A stretch of DNA of 39,271 bases from an uncultured Pelosinus sp. (lineage in GTDB: Bacteria > Bacillota > Negativicutes > DSM-13327), in NCBI GenBank assembly GCA_946415545.1, contig CAMKSY010000002.1, positions 1 through 39,271 on the forward strand. The letters run 5' to 3'. Position 1 is the first letter of the stretch. Every line of letters begins with the position of its first letter. The translations under genes were made by a program, and so were the position numbers. The notes under the pieces were generated by a model. It was not told where the DNA came from. It saw nothing but the letters and a program-made list of their open reading frames with translations, and made no database searches. Shown in pieces: positions 7,800 to 17,044 of the stretch.

Positions 7800-8690
7800 G
7801 TGAGAAAAATAGATATTCGGGACATGAAAAATTTTTACGCCATCGTTGAAGAAGGAAATATCAGCAATGCAGCGAAGCGGCTTAATATAGCTCAGCCACC
7901 CCTTAGTAAGCAGATGAAACAGTTAGAAGATAATCTTGGAGTCCAATTGTTCGAGCGCGGAAGTCGTAGAATCAGGCTGACAGAAGCTGGAGAGTTATTA
8001 CGGGAGAGAGTAGAGCAAATATTAGGGCTAGTCGATGGTACAATTAAAGAAATTACAGAGCTGAATTCGGGCTTAGTTGGTGCGCTTTCAATCGGTACGG
8101 TGAGTACATCGGGAGCTACATTGCTTCCAAACCTGCTGCATCAATTTCATACTTTATATCCGAAGGTCACATTTCAGCTATGGGAAGGGGATGGTAATCG
8201 AATTTTAGAGCTGCTAAATAATCGAGTCATTGAAATTGGCATTATACGTGCTCCCTTTGATCTGGAAATATATGAATCAATCACTTTACCCGATGAGCCA
8301 TTAGTAATTGCGATGAAAAGAGATGGACATTTTTGTGGAATGGATCCTGAACATATTCGGATGATCGAGCTTGCGAATCAACCATTAATTATTCCACTAA
8401 GGTGGAAAGCTATGTTTGTTGAATGGTGCAGAAAAGCCGGTTTTAAGCCGAACATTGTATGTATAAGTGATGGGATTTTACTCAATATAATATGGACGAA
8501 ACTAGGACTCGGCATGGCCTTAGTGCCAAAGTCTACCCAGGAACTTATTTCTGATCCAGAATTGATGTATAAGACCATTGTAGAGCCCACCGTATCAACG
8601 AAAACAGTAATTGTCTGGTCGAGAAATCACAAACTGTCTGCTAGCAGTAAGCACTTTTTGGATTTGTTAAAAGCAACCCTTCTTAAGTAA
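7800..8690 (+). CDS. LysR-family transcriptional regulator
   Basis: A helix-turn-helix at the N-terminus (NFYAIVEEGNISNAAKRL, AQPPLSKQMKQLEDNLGVQL) is followed by a linker helix and a two-lobe effector domain (from about residue 90, starting LSIGTVSTSGATLLPNLL). The family acts as a tetramer activating a divergent gene in response to a small molecule, here probably the EamA transporter. The start is uncertain: GTG at 7800 is itself part of a GAGGTGAG ribosome site, and family alignment would place the first residue at 7809, an ATA codon, or at ATG 7824. Confidence 0.9.
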   Translation: MRKIDIRDMKNFYAIVEEGNISNAAKRLNIAQPPLSKQMKQLEDNLGVQLFERGSRRIRLTEAGELLRERVEQILGLVDGTIKEITELNSGLVGALSIGTVSTSGATLLPNLLHQFHTLYPKVTFQLWEGDGNRILELLNNRVIEIGIIRAPFDLEIYESITLPDEPLVIAMKRDGHFCGMDPEHIRMIELANQPLIIPLRWKAMFVEWCRKAGFKPNIVCISDGILLNIIWTKLGLGMALVPKSTQELISDPELMYKTIVEPTVSTKTVIVWSRNHKLSASSKHFLDLLKATLLK

Positions 8691-8827
8691 TACAGGGATT
8701 GTGAGCTAAATCTTTTGGGATGTGAAAATGTCTAAGGGAATTGTGTAGAATAGTTGTCGACTACATTAAATAAAAGGTAGTATAGCAGAAGGTATTGTAG
8801 CCTCTGTAATACTGAAAGGATGATTTT

Positions 8828-9673
8828 ATGAGTACTACAAGACAAATACGCAAAATTGTAACTGGAACAACTCAGCTTGACGGGGCAGGAGTGAAACTGG
8901 TGCGGGTTATTGGTCATGATGACACAAAGGAGTTCGACCCGTTTCTAATGCTGGATGCCTTTGATTCACGGAATCCTGATGACTACACTAAAGGCTTTCC
9001 CTGGCATCCTCATCGAGGTATCGAAACGGTAACGTATTTAATTGCCGGTGACATTGAACATAGTGACAGTCTGGGAAATAAGGGACGGATATTAGACGGA
9101 TGCTGTCAATGGATGACTGCAGGAAGCGGTATCCTTCATCAAGAAATGCCTCAGCCCTCAGAACGGATGCTAGGTGTTCAGCTCTGGTTGAACCTTCCTC
9201 GCAAAAACAAGATGACACATCCTCAGTATCGGGACATTACCGATTCAATGATTCCCAAAGTACAGCAGGATGGCAGTACCGTCGCTGTTATCGCAGGTCA
9301 TTATAAGGACACACAAGGAGCTACACAAGGGGATTATGTAAAAACATTAGCCCTGGACGTTCAACTGGAACCAAAAAGCCAGTGGAATATTCCAACAGAT
9401 ACAGAAGCAACGTTGTTTATCTATATTGTTGAAGGTGCCGGTTATTTTGATGCCGACAGGCAAACGATGATCGAAAGCCATAGAGCAGTGCTTTTTGATC
9501 AAGGAGATTCATTTGCTATCCAGGCGGCAGATTCGGGAATCCGCTTCCTGCTATTTTCTGGACTTCCCCTCAGGGAGCCCATCTCATGGGGCGGTCCCAT
9601 TGTTATGAATACGCGGGAAGAACTGCAGCAGGCTTTTCGTGAAATTGACAACGGAACTTTTATCAAGAAATAA
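8828..9673 (+). CDS. Pirin-family protein (bicupin)
   Basis: A 281-residue protein with both pirin metal-site motifs: HPHRGIETVTYL (about residues 59-70) and WMTAGSGILHQEMP (about 95-108), giving the three histidines and one glutamate that bind Fe. A second cupin follows (YIVEGAGYF, LFSGLPLREPISWGGPIVMN), the last part being the conserved C-terminal pirin signature. Pirins can act as quercetin dioxygenases or redox-dependent regulators of metabolic enzymes; the role here is not evident. A possible promoter is TTGTCG (8754) with TAGTAT (8778), 18 apart. Confidence 0.92.
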   Translation: MSTTRQIRKIVTGTTQLDGAGVKLVRVIGHDDTKEFDPFLMLDAFDSRNPDDYTKGFPWHPHRGIETVTYLIAGDIEHSDSLGNKGRILDGCCQWMTAGSGILHQEMPQPSERMLGVQLWLNLPRKNKMTHPQYRDITDSMIPKVQQDGSTVAVIAGHYKDTQGATQGDYVKTLALDVQLEPKSQWNIPTDTEATLFIYIVEGAGYFDADRQTMIESHRAVLFDQGDSFAIQAADSGIRFLLFSGLPLREPISWGGPIVMNTREELQQAFREIDNGTFIKK

Positions 9674-9678
9674 TATAA

Positions 9679-9712
9679 GTACCGATTCCCAGGATTCATT
9701 GGGAATCGGTAC
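9679..9712. terminator. Hairpin between convergent pirin and sigma-54 regulator genes
   Basis: GTACCGATTCCCA (9679-9691) pairs exactly with TGGGAATCGGTAC (9700-9712). T-runs are weak on either side, but the position between convergent genes fits a bidirectional terminator. Confidence 0.7.
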
Positions 9713-9727
9713 CTATCTATTGCAGGA

Positions 9728-11692
9728 CTATTTAACCAACAGCCCTTTTCTTCCTTTAGTGACCTCAATGAACCCTTCCTGCTGCAGGTACGTTAATGAT
9801 TTTCTTACTACACTCTCTGGCAACGCTAACGCTATAGCTAATGATCTTCGCCCCACGGGTGTTTCCTGCTTATTATATTTAGCTATTGTGGTGACAATTA
9901 GGGAATGAATATCACGATTGTCATTTCCATGGACGTTGACCCTATCTGAGTGCAGTTCTTCGGACAGCATATCGGGCGAAGGAGGATGAGAAGGACAAAT
10001 GGTAAGAAGATATTCGATTACATTCTGCAGTTCTCTAATGTTCCCAGGCCAGTCATATGAAACAAAGTGGGAAGCAATAAGGCTAAAATACATGTCAGAC
10101 GGAATTGCATTTTCCTGCTGACGGCAATGAACCTCGTAGAATTTTTCTGCCAATAGAAGAATATCTGCTTTTCTGTCTTTTAATGATGGCATCTTTATAG
10201 GTAAGACATTCAAGCGATAATATAAATCCTGGCGAAACATATTTTTTGCAATTAGCTTTTTTAAATCCCTATTGGTAGCGGTAATGATTCGAACATCAAT
10301 TGGAATAATTCGTGATCCTCCGATACGACGTACTTGCTTTTCTTGGAGCACTCTTAACAGTTTGACCTGAAAGGGTAAAGGAGCATCGCCGACTTCATCT
10401 AAAAAAATGGTTCCCTTATGAGCCTGTTCGAATAGACCAGCAGATCCACCTTTGCGGGCACCGGTAAAGGAACCTTCCTCATAACCAAAAAGTTCGCTTT
10501 CTAACAAATTTTCTGTCATTGCTGCAAAATTTACGGCGACAAACGGGCCAGTTTTTCGTGGTGAAGCATTGTGAATGCCTTGGGCTAAAAGCTCTTTTCC
10601 TGTGCCGCTTTCTCCAAGAATCAAAATGGGAGCATCAGATACGGCCATTTTGCGTGCCAGCTCTAAGGTGTGTTTTATTTCCTGGCTTTTTCCTTGAATG
10701 TGGGTAAAAGCGTAACGTGCAATGTGAAGCTGACTGACTAATTTGCGTCTGAGTTCTTCTTCTAGTCTTTGGATTTCTGAAATATCTTTAAAGGAATATA
10801 CAGTACCTAAGTCAGGATCCTCTTCGTGAACCTTTGCAACATTTACTATCACATGGTGGTTGTTGATTTTAGCAAAGGTTTCATTTTCATGGCTCAGCAT
10901 AAGATTTTTGCAGCCGGGTAATTGGTCTATTGTACTTCCGACAACTTCTATAGCCTTCAAACCAAATAAAGTTTCTGCTACTGGATTAAATACAGATATA
11001 CGTTTCTCATTATCGACTGCAATGATTCCGTCATGTACGGTGTTAATAATTGTTTGCAGTTGATTTTTTATTTTATTACTGATAGTTGTGCTGGCTTTAC
11101 TCTTTTTTATTAATCCGATAATGTCACGCAAATAGTTTGCAGACAGATAATTAGCCTTATCATCTAGAATGGACAATTTCTGAAGAATTTCAGTTAGAGT
11201 GGTGATATCGATAACTCTAGTTTTAATGTTAATCACATGTTTCACGCATGGCGGTATTGAATCGACTTCACCCGGAGTTATTGCTATTTTCAGGCGGGGA
11301 TAATCTTTCAATCCGGGAGCGTAAGGATGATATCTTATATGGTCGATACCTAAAGCAATCAATAATTCAATGGTCTCCTGAGCGGAAGAGATAAGATCGT
11401 TAACAAGCAGAACATCCGTGTTGGCAGGTAAATCAAATAATTGATCTACCTCATGGTAATTAATGGCTCGTCTTGCTAGAATGATCGGACATTTAGGGTT
11501 AATTCGAGGCAGCGCTTCTTTAAAGGAGTGTTTCCCTGAAACTACCACAACATCACCACTGATCGTATCAGCCATGTTTCCATTGACGTAATATCCTAAA
11601 ATGCTTACCCGGGCACCTAGTAAATTTTTAAGTTGCGTTTGTAATGCCAAGCATGTGTTTTTTCCCTGAGAAACGATAGCTAGACTTTTCAT
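9728..11692 (-). CDS. Sigma-54-dependent enhancer-binding regulator (N-terminal sensor, PAS, AAA+, wHTH)
   Basis: I chose the ATG at 11692, which follows TTGGAGG; a TTG 12 bases earlier is inside that site. The 654-residue product has an N-terminal domain (about 1-165) resembling the PrpR/receiver-like sensors, a PAS domain (about 210-305, DGIIAVDNEKRISVFNP), then a sigma-54 AAA+ module with Walker A GESGTGKE (about 360-367), sigma-54 loop GSFTGA (about 407-412, a variant of GAFTGA), Walker B GTIFLDEVGD and YDWPGNIRELQN. The C-terminus (RRSLAIALALPESVVRKSLT) is a winged helix, not the usual Fis-type helix. It faces a -24/-12 promoter at 11828 and almost certainly activates the DcuC-type carrier and iadA. 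The signal may be a dipeptide or amino acid, by inference. Confidence 0.9.
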   Translation of the reverse strand: MKSLAIVSQGKNTCLALQTQLKNLLGARVSILGYYVNGNMADTISGDVVVVSGKHSFKEALPRINPKCPIILARRAINYHEVDQLFDLPANTDVLLVNDLISSAQETIELLIALGIDHIRYHPYAPGLKDYPRLKIAITPGEVDSIPPCVKHVINIKTRVIDITTLTEILQKLSILDDKANYLSANYLRDIIGLIKKSKASTTISNKIKNQLQTIINTVHDGIIAVDNEKRISVFNPVAETLFGLKAIEVVGSTIDQLPGCKNLMLSHENETFAKINNHHVIVNVAKVHEEDPDLGTVYSFKDISEIQRLEEELRRKLVSQLHIARYAFTHIQGKSQEIKHTLELARKMAVSDAPILILGESGTGKELLAQGIHNASPRKTGPFVAVNFAAMTENLLESELFGYEEGSFTGARKGGSAGLFEQAHKGTIFLDEVGDAPLPFQVKLLRVLQEKQVRRIGGSRIIPIDVRIITATNRDLKKLIAKNMFRQDLYYRLNVLPIKMPSLKDRKADILLLAEKFYEVHCRQQENAIPSDMYFSLIASHFVSYDWPGNIRELQNVIEYLLTICPSHPPSPDMLSEELHSDRVNVHGNDNRDIHSLIVTTIAKYNKQETPVGRRSLAIALALPESVVRKSLTYLQQEGFIEVTKGRKGLLVK

Positions 11693-11703
11693 ATATACCT
11701 CCA

Positions 11704-11759
11704 AAGGGAATAATAAGGGAATATTAATGGGAATGGAAATGGTTCATCCCATTCCCATT
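11704..11759 (+). promoter_or_regulatory. Candidate upstream activating sites for the sigma-54 regulator
   Basis: Three direct copies of A-A/T-GGGAAT lie at 11704, 11715 and 11727, about one helical turn apart. The last is part of an inverted repeat, AATGGGAATGG (11726-11736) and CCATTCCCATT (11749-11759). The block is about 70-120 bases upstream of the -24 element, the normal distance for enhancer-binding proteins. Confidence 0.65.
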
Positions 11760-11827
11760 CTACATTCTTATCGTAATTCCTTTACGCAGTACTGGGAAGA
11801 TAAAGCGGTTGACTCATTGCTTATAGT

Positions 11828-11843
11828 TGGTATGAATATTGCA
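11828..11843 (+). promoter_or_regulatory. Sigma-54 (-24/-12) promoter
   Basis: TTGGTATGAATATTGCAT contains GG (11829-11830) and GC (11841-11842) with exactly 10 bases between, and the TTGCAT end of the consensus. Transcription would start near 11854, about 65 bases before the carrier gene. Confidence 0.8.
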
Positions 11844-11918
11844 TAAGTGTAGAGGTAAATAAAAGAAAGGAGTAGTAAACGTTTTTTATCTCGGTAATTA
11901 TGGAATAGGAGGTTGTTT

Positions 11919-13292
11919 ATGTTTATGGCACTTTTGCTTACATTGGTCGTTATTATTATTGTTGGTTATCTGGTTTTTAAAAATTATAAAGCACAAACGG
12001 TCTTGTTTCTAGGTGGAATCGTATTAATGGCTGGAGCTATTATACTAGGAACGGGTCAAATCTTGCCAGCCAAGAGCAGTACTGGGCTGCCATGGTTTGA
12101 TATATATGAATTTATCAAAAATACTTTTAGTAGTACAACTGCCAGTTTAGGCTTGATGATTATGGCAGTTGCCGGCTTTGCACGTTACATGGAGGAGATT
12201 GGTGCTAGTAAAGTACTTGTAAAATTGGCTGTTAAACCGTTAAGTAAAATACATGCTCCTTACTTAGTATTATCCGCTACCTATATTCTCGGTCAATTTC
12301 TGGCTCTATTTATTCCAAGTGCCTCGGGACTGGGAGTGCTGTTGATGGTAACCGTTTATCCTATTCTTATCAGTCTGGGGGTAAGTAAGTTAAGTGCAGT
12401 GGCGGCTATTGGTACTACTCAGTCTCTTGATATCGGTCCGGCATCAGGAAATAGTGTGTTGTCAGCAAAGAATGCAGGTATGGATATTGCATCCTACTTT
12501 ACCAGCTACCAGATTCCCGTAGGGATATGTATCGTCGTTACAGTTGCTGTGCTGCACTATCTGGTACAACAATGGTTTGATAAAAAATCAGGTCATGTTG
12601 TGAAAAAAAGTGACTTGATAGCAGCGGATTCAAATAAAGAGGAGGCATATCCGCCACTTATTTATGCCATACTGCCAATAATTCCTCTGGGGTTAATATT
12701 AACGTTCAGCAAAATAGGTATTGCAGCGATAAAGATGGATGTTATTACAGCGATGCTGATCAGCATATCCATCAGTATGTTATTTGAGTATATTCGTTAC
12801 AGAGATGCTAAAAAAATATTTTCCAGTATTCAGGTATTCTTTGATGGTATGGGAGTGCAATTTGCTACAGTCATAACCCTAATTGTTGCTGGTCAGGCTT
12901 TTGCCGAAGGGTTAATAAAAATTGGAGCAATTGATACACTCATCTTATTTGCACAGTCCTCCGGGCTTGGGGGTACTGCCATGATCGTCGTAATGACCGC
13001 AATAATAGCCGGCTCTGCTATACTTATGGGTTCTGGCAATGCGCCATTTTTCGCTTTTGCTGCTTTGGCTCCAACCGTTGCCGCAAAAATGTCACTAAAT
13101 GCTGTACAAATGCTGCTGCCTATGCAATTTGCGGCAAGTATAGCTCGGAGCGTTTCACCGATAACAGCTGTTATTGTAGCGGTTTCCGGTATTGCAAAAG
13201 TATCTCCGTTTGATGTAGTGAAACGTACCGCCATTCCTATGGCAGGTGCTATGATTGTGAATCTGATTGCCACCTTTTTGTTAGTAAAATAG
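11919..13292 (+). CDS. DcuC-family anaerobic C4-dicarboxylate carrier homologue
   Basis: The ATG at 11919 follows AGGAGG (11907-11912). The 457-residue protein has about 12 hydrophobic segments and family motifs such as GFARYMEEIGASK, FLALFIPSASGLGVLLM, LDIGPASGNSVL, an internal repeat ending in GSGNAPFFAFAALAP and ASIARSVSPITAVIVAVSG. DcuC-type carriers exchange or take up aspartate, fumarate and succinate under anaerobic conditions; some paralogues move other acids or peptides. Linkage to iadA 35 bases downstream suggests it imports isoaspartyl dipeptides or exports the aspartate they release. Transcription from the sigma-54 promoter is likely. Confidence 0.85.
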   Translation: MFMALLLTLVVIIIVGYLVFKNYKAQTVLFLGGIVLMAGAIILGTGQILPAKSSTGLPWFDIYEFIKNTFSSTTASLGLMIMAVAGFARYMEEIGASKVLVKLAVKPLSKIHAPYLVLSATYILGQFLALFIPSASGLGVLLMVTVYPILISLGVSKLSAVAAIGTTQSLDIGPASGNSVLSAKNAGMDIASYFTSYQIPVGICIVVTVAVLHYLVQQWFDKKSGHVVKKSDLIAADSNKEEAYPPLIYAILPIIPLGLILTFSKIGIAAIKMDVITAMLISISISMLFEYIRYRDAKKIFSSIQVFFDGMGVQFATVITLIVAGQAFAEGLIKIGAIDTLILFAQSSGLGGTAMIVVMTAIIAGSAILMGSGNAPFFAFAALAPTVAAKMSLNAVQMLLPMQFAASIARSVSPITAVIVAVSGIAKVSPFDVVKRTAIPMAGAMIVNLIATFLLVK

Positions 13293-13327
13293 CAATAGCA
13301 TAAAAAAGAAAATGAGGAGGATGTTAT

Positions 13328-14494
13328 ATGTTTAAAATTCTAAAAAACGGGCATGTCTATGCGCCCCAGGATATGGGTATAAAAGACGTTTTACTGGCTG
13401 GTGATAAGGTTGCTTTGATTGCAGATACAATTGATGCAGCTCCTGAGTATGGAGACACGGAAGTGTATGATGTGACGGGGTGTTTTGTCGTCCCTGGCTT
13501 TATTGATCAACATGTTCACTTAATCGGCGGCGGAGGAGAAGGCGGATTTTCTACCAGAACCCCGGAGGTGATGCTGAGTGAACTTACCACTGCTGGGATT
13601 ACTTCAGTGGTAGGAACGTTGGGAACGGATAGTGTGACAAGACATATGGAGTCTTTACTGGCAAAGGCTAAGGGATTGGAAGAGGAAGGAATATCTACCT
13701 GGATATATACGGGGGCCTACGATGTTCCGGTACCGACGATTACAGGCAGTGTACGTTCTGATATTATTCTTATCGATAAAGTTGTTGGTGTGGGTGAAGT
13801 TGCAATGTCTGATCATCGTTCTTCTCAACCATCAAAAGAAGACTTTGCGCAACTAGCTGCACAGGCGCGAGTCGGTGGAATGCTGTCGGGAAAAGCGGGA
13901 GTCTTGCATATCCATTTGGGAGATGGAAAGGGAAAGCTGGATTGGGTGTTCGACATCATTAAGCAAACAGACTTGCCAATTACACAATTTACTCCTACTC
14001 ATTTCAATAAAAATAAAGAATTGTTTCTGGAAGGGATACGATTTGCAAAAGCTGGTGGTATGATAGACATAACCACCAGTAGTGCAACGGTATCTCCCGG
14101 ACGTATACAACCGCCCGAAGCAGTGAAAATGTGCATTAGAGCCGAAGTGCCTCTAGAGAAGGTCACTATGAGCTCAGATGGCAACGGCAGCTTGCCTGTT
14201 TTCAGTAAAAATGGTGAATTGACTGGCTTGATGGCAGCATCACCACACAGTTTGTATCAAGCTGTCCGTAATATTGTTGAGGCAGGAATTTTGCCTTTAG
14301 AAGATGCCATCAAATTAATAACCATTAATCCGGCCAGATCTTTAAAATTACCTAAGAAAGGCATGATAGCAAAAGGGTATGATGGGGATATTGTAGTGCT
14401 TGATAATACGCTGATGATTCGTCATGTATTTGCCAAAGGATGTTGTATGGTCAAAGAGCAGCAGCCAGTTAAAAAAGGTGTATTTGAAAAATAA
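13328..14494 (+). CDS. iadA: Isoaspartyl dipeptidase
   Basis: The 388-residue protein follows E. coli IadA along its length: PGFIDQHVHLIGGGGEGG (metal His62 and His64), ITSVVGTLGTDS, GAYDVPVPTITGSV, His194/His196 in GVLHIHLGD, PTHFN (His225) and MSSDGNGS (Asp284). It hydrolyses isoaspartyl dipeptides formed by protein damage, releasing aspartate. The bridging carboxylated lysine of E. coli IadA (Lys162 in memory) aligns with Glu157 here (GVGEVAMSDHRS). The start follows AGGAGG. It is second in the sigma-54 operon with the DcuC-type carrier. Confidence 0.9.
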   Translation: MFKILKNGHVYAPQDMGIKDVLLAGDKVALIADTIDAAPEYGDTEVYDVTGCFVVPGFIDQHVHLIGGGGEGGFSTRTPEVMLSELTTAGITSVVGTLGTDSVTRHMESLLAKAKGLEEEGISTWIYTGAYDVPVPTITGSVRSDIILIDKVVGVGEVAMSDHRSSQPSKEDFAQLAAQARVGGMLSGKAGVLHIHLGDGKGKLDWVFDIIKQTDLPITQFTPTHFNKNKELFLEGIRFAKAGGMIDITTSSATVSPGRIQPPEAVKMCIRAEVPLEKVTMSSDGNGSLPVFSKNGELTGLMAASPHSLYQAVRNIVEAGILPLEDAIKLITINPARSLKLPKKGMIAKGYDGDIVVLDNTLMIRHVFAKGCCMVKEQQPVKKGVFEK

Positions 14495-14511
14495 ATCATA
14501 ATAGTCAACAA

Positions 14512-14559
14512 AGAAAGCCCGGAAGTTCTTCTATAGAAGAACTTCCGGGCTTTCTGACT
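14512..14559. terminator. Strong terminator between convergent iadA and pbuX
   Basis: AGAAAGCCCGGAAGTTCTTC (14512-14531) pairs exactly with its reverse complement at 14536-14555 around a 4-base loop. It can serve both strands. Confidence 0.85.
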
Positions 14560-14577
14560 TTTGGCAATTTATTATAA

Positions 14578-15867
14578 TTACGCTTTAGGGGCACTTGGCA
14601 GCTTTCTTTGCCCCATATTCAGGATGATGTTCAAAATAACAGCAGTTAACGCACCGGTTACAATTCCGTTTTCAAAAAACATTTTTAGAAGCGGAGGGAA
14701 CTTAACAAAGAGATTAGGTACGACGGTGACTCCTAGACCTAAAGCAACAGAGCAGGCAATCACCAGTAAATTTTCATTGCTGGCAAAATCGACTTTACTA
14801 AGCATTTTAATTCCTGAGGCAACAACGATTCCAAACATGGCAATCATGGCTCCACCCAGTACTGAATTTGGAATAATCATAGCTAATGCTGCAAACTTAG
14901 GTATCAGTCCTAAGAAGATGAGCATAAAACCAGCAACAATGGTTACATTAGCTGTCTTAGAATTGGAAAGCTGCACGAGGCCGACATTTTGAGAGAATGT
15001 GGTATAAGGAAAAGAATTGAAAATACCTCCCAGGATTACAGCAATTCCTTCGGCTCGATAGCCGCGAGTCAAATCGCTTTCGGTTATTTTCTTGCCGCAA
15101 ATCTCACCGAGTGCCATGAAAACTCCTGTTGATTCAATCATGCTGACAATTGCAACAACGATCATGGTGATAATTGCACTTGGCTCAAAGGTAGGCATCC
15201 CGAAATAGAAAGGAGTGATCATATTAAACCATGATGCTTGGGCAATGCTGCTGAAAGAAACATTGCCCATCATTGCCGCGACAATGGTTCCGGCAATTAA
15301 CCCTAGTAAGACGGAAATAGAACGGATAAATCCTGTGGTAAAACGATTTAATAAAATAATAAATAATAACACGCCAAACGCGAGAGCAAAGTTGGACAAG
15401 GAACCAAAATCTGCACTTCCTACCCCGCCAGCTACATTGTTAATAGCGACTGGAACCAATGTAATGCCGATGATCGTCACGACAGAACCCGTCACGACAG
15501 GCGGAAAGAACGTAACCAGTTTTGAAAAATAGTTTGCGATGAGTACGACGAAAAGACCGGAACATATGATAGAGCCGTACATAGCTGTCATACCATACTG
15601 GCTTCCAATGCTGATCATGGGAAAAACAGCTGTAAAGGTACAGCCAAGTACAACCGGCAAACCAATTCCAGAGAAAGGATTTCGCCATGCTTGCAGCAAA
15701 GTAGCAAGACCGGAAGTTAGTAAATCGGCTGCAATAATATAACCCATTTGCTCAAAACTTAATTTAAGAGCGCCGCCAACAATAAGGGGAACGATAATCG
15801 CACCAGCGTACATGGCAAGTACGTGCTGAGTGCCAAGCAAATACGTTTTCCCAACAGAGTTTTTCAT
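14578..15867 (-). CDS. pbuX: Xanthine permease (NCS2 family)
   Basis: A 429-residue NCS2 permease: QHVLAMYAGAIIVPLIVGGA at the start, the family motif with SQNVGLVQLSNSKT, SGIGLPVVLGCTFTAVFPM and about 12 hydrophobic segments. NCS2 members carry purines or pyrimidines with protons or sodium ions. It lies 24 bases downstream of xpt under a guanine riboswitch, as xpt-pbuX does in B. subtilis, so xanthine is the likely substrate. The start has AGGAGG just upstream. Confidence 0.92.
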   Translation of the reverse strand: MKNSVGKTYLLGTQHVLAMYAGAIIVPLIVGGALKLSFEQMGYIIAADLLTSGLATLLQAWRNPFSGIGLPVVLGCTFTAVFPMISIGSQYGMTAMYGSIICSGLFVVLIANYFSKLVTFFPPVVTGSVVTIIGITLVPVAINNVAGGVGSADFGSLSNFALAFGVLLFIILLNRFTTGFIRSISVLLGLIAGTIVAAMMGNVSFSSIAQASWFNMITPFYFGMPTFEPSAIITMIVVAIVSMIESTGVFMALGEICGKKITESDLTRGYRAEGIAVILGGIFNSFPYTTFSQNVGLVQLSNSKTANVTIVAGFMLIFLGLIPKFAALAMIIPNSVLGGAMIAMFGIVVASGIKMLSKVDFASNENLLVIACSVALGLGVTVVPNLFVKFPPLLKMFFENGIVTGALTAVILNIILNMGQRKLPSAPKA

Positions 15868-15891
15868 ACATAATCCTCCTAATGATACTGA

Positions 15892-16479
<588 letters not shown>

Positions 16480-16486
16480 TTAAAAT

Positions 16487-16550
16487 AAAAAAAGCCCTGA
16501 TAGGGAATCTCCGCTTTGTAGACAATGAGCGAAAATTCCCCAACAGGACT
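16487..16550 (-). terminator. Riboswitch-controlled terminator of xpt-pbuX
   Basis: On the minus strand, paired blocks CCTG/CAGG, GGGAAT/ATTCCC and CGCT/AGCG form a long interrupted stem ending in GCTTTTTTT before the xpt ribosome site. The platform lies about 125 bases downstream of the aptamer. Confidence 0.75.
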
Positions 16551-16674
16551 TTTATCCTTGGGTGTGGTGTATGATCACCAGTATCATGAGGCACGACTGC
16601 AAAGGAAATTTACCAATAAGTAAAGAAGCTAACAGTAAATTTGAACAGCAGCGTAAACCTTAGATACACTTTCA

Positions 16675-16740
16675 CTCGTAGACAGGCATTTTACGGCTGC
16701 CGGTAGAAACTTCTGGGCCATATCCCCAAAATTATACGAG
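16675..16740 (-). ncRNA. Guanine-class purine riboswitch aptamer
   Basis: Read on the minus strand, the RNA has P1 CUCGUA/UACGAG, the conserved UAUGG, AAGUUUCUACC and GUAAAAUGCCUG parts and the two kissing loops of purine aptamers. The specificity base preceding P1 on the 3' side is C (position 16681 as G on the plus strand), as in guanine rather than adenine riboswitches. Binding of guanine or hypoxanthine would favour the terminator at 16487-16550 and shut off xpt-pbuX. Confidence 0.95.
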
Positions 16741-16758
16741 ACTATTTACATGTGGTTT

Positions 16759-16787
16759 ATTGTAGCAGTCTCAAATCCCATTGTCAA
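16759..16787 (-). promoter_or_regulatory. Promoter of the xpt-pbuX operon
   Basis: On the minus strand TTGACA (16787-16782) and TACAAT (16764-16759) are 17 bases apart. Transcription would start a few bases before the riboswitch aptamer. Confidence 0.88.
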
Positions 16788-16858
16788 TAAAGAGTAACGC
16801 TTATTTTGTCGAAAAAACATATATTTCTAATATTTAACTTTCTTCTCTTTTTCGATTC

Positions 16859-16888
16859 TTTACAATCCTGTTGCATATCAATTATAAT
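16859..16888 (+). promoter_or_regulatory. Likely promoter of the dmsAB-like operon
   Basis: TTTACA (16859-16864) and TATAAT (16883-16888) are 18 bases apart, about 150 bases upstream of the oxidoreductase start. I see no clear FNR site. Confidence 0.5.
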
Positions 16889-17044
16889 ACGTCGTTATAA
16901 GGCATAAATTCTAATAAAAACTTGCAGGAATTTTGTCTTCTTATTGTAAATAAGGTAAACTAGTTGTTTATTTTTATTAAGGGACACTAAACTCTATGTC
17001 GTTGGAATCTATGTGCAAAAATGTAATTAAGGGAGCAAAGAGAT

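Noticed and set aside
12893-13273. 126-codon minus-strand ORF inside the DcuC-type gene
   Set aside because: Ala/Ile/Thr-rich antisense shadow of a membrane protein with no start signals.
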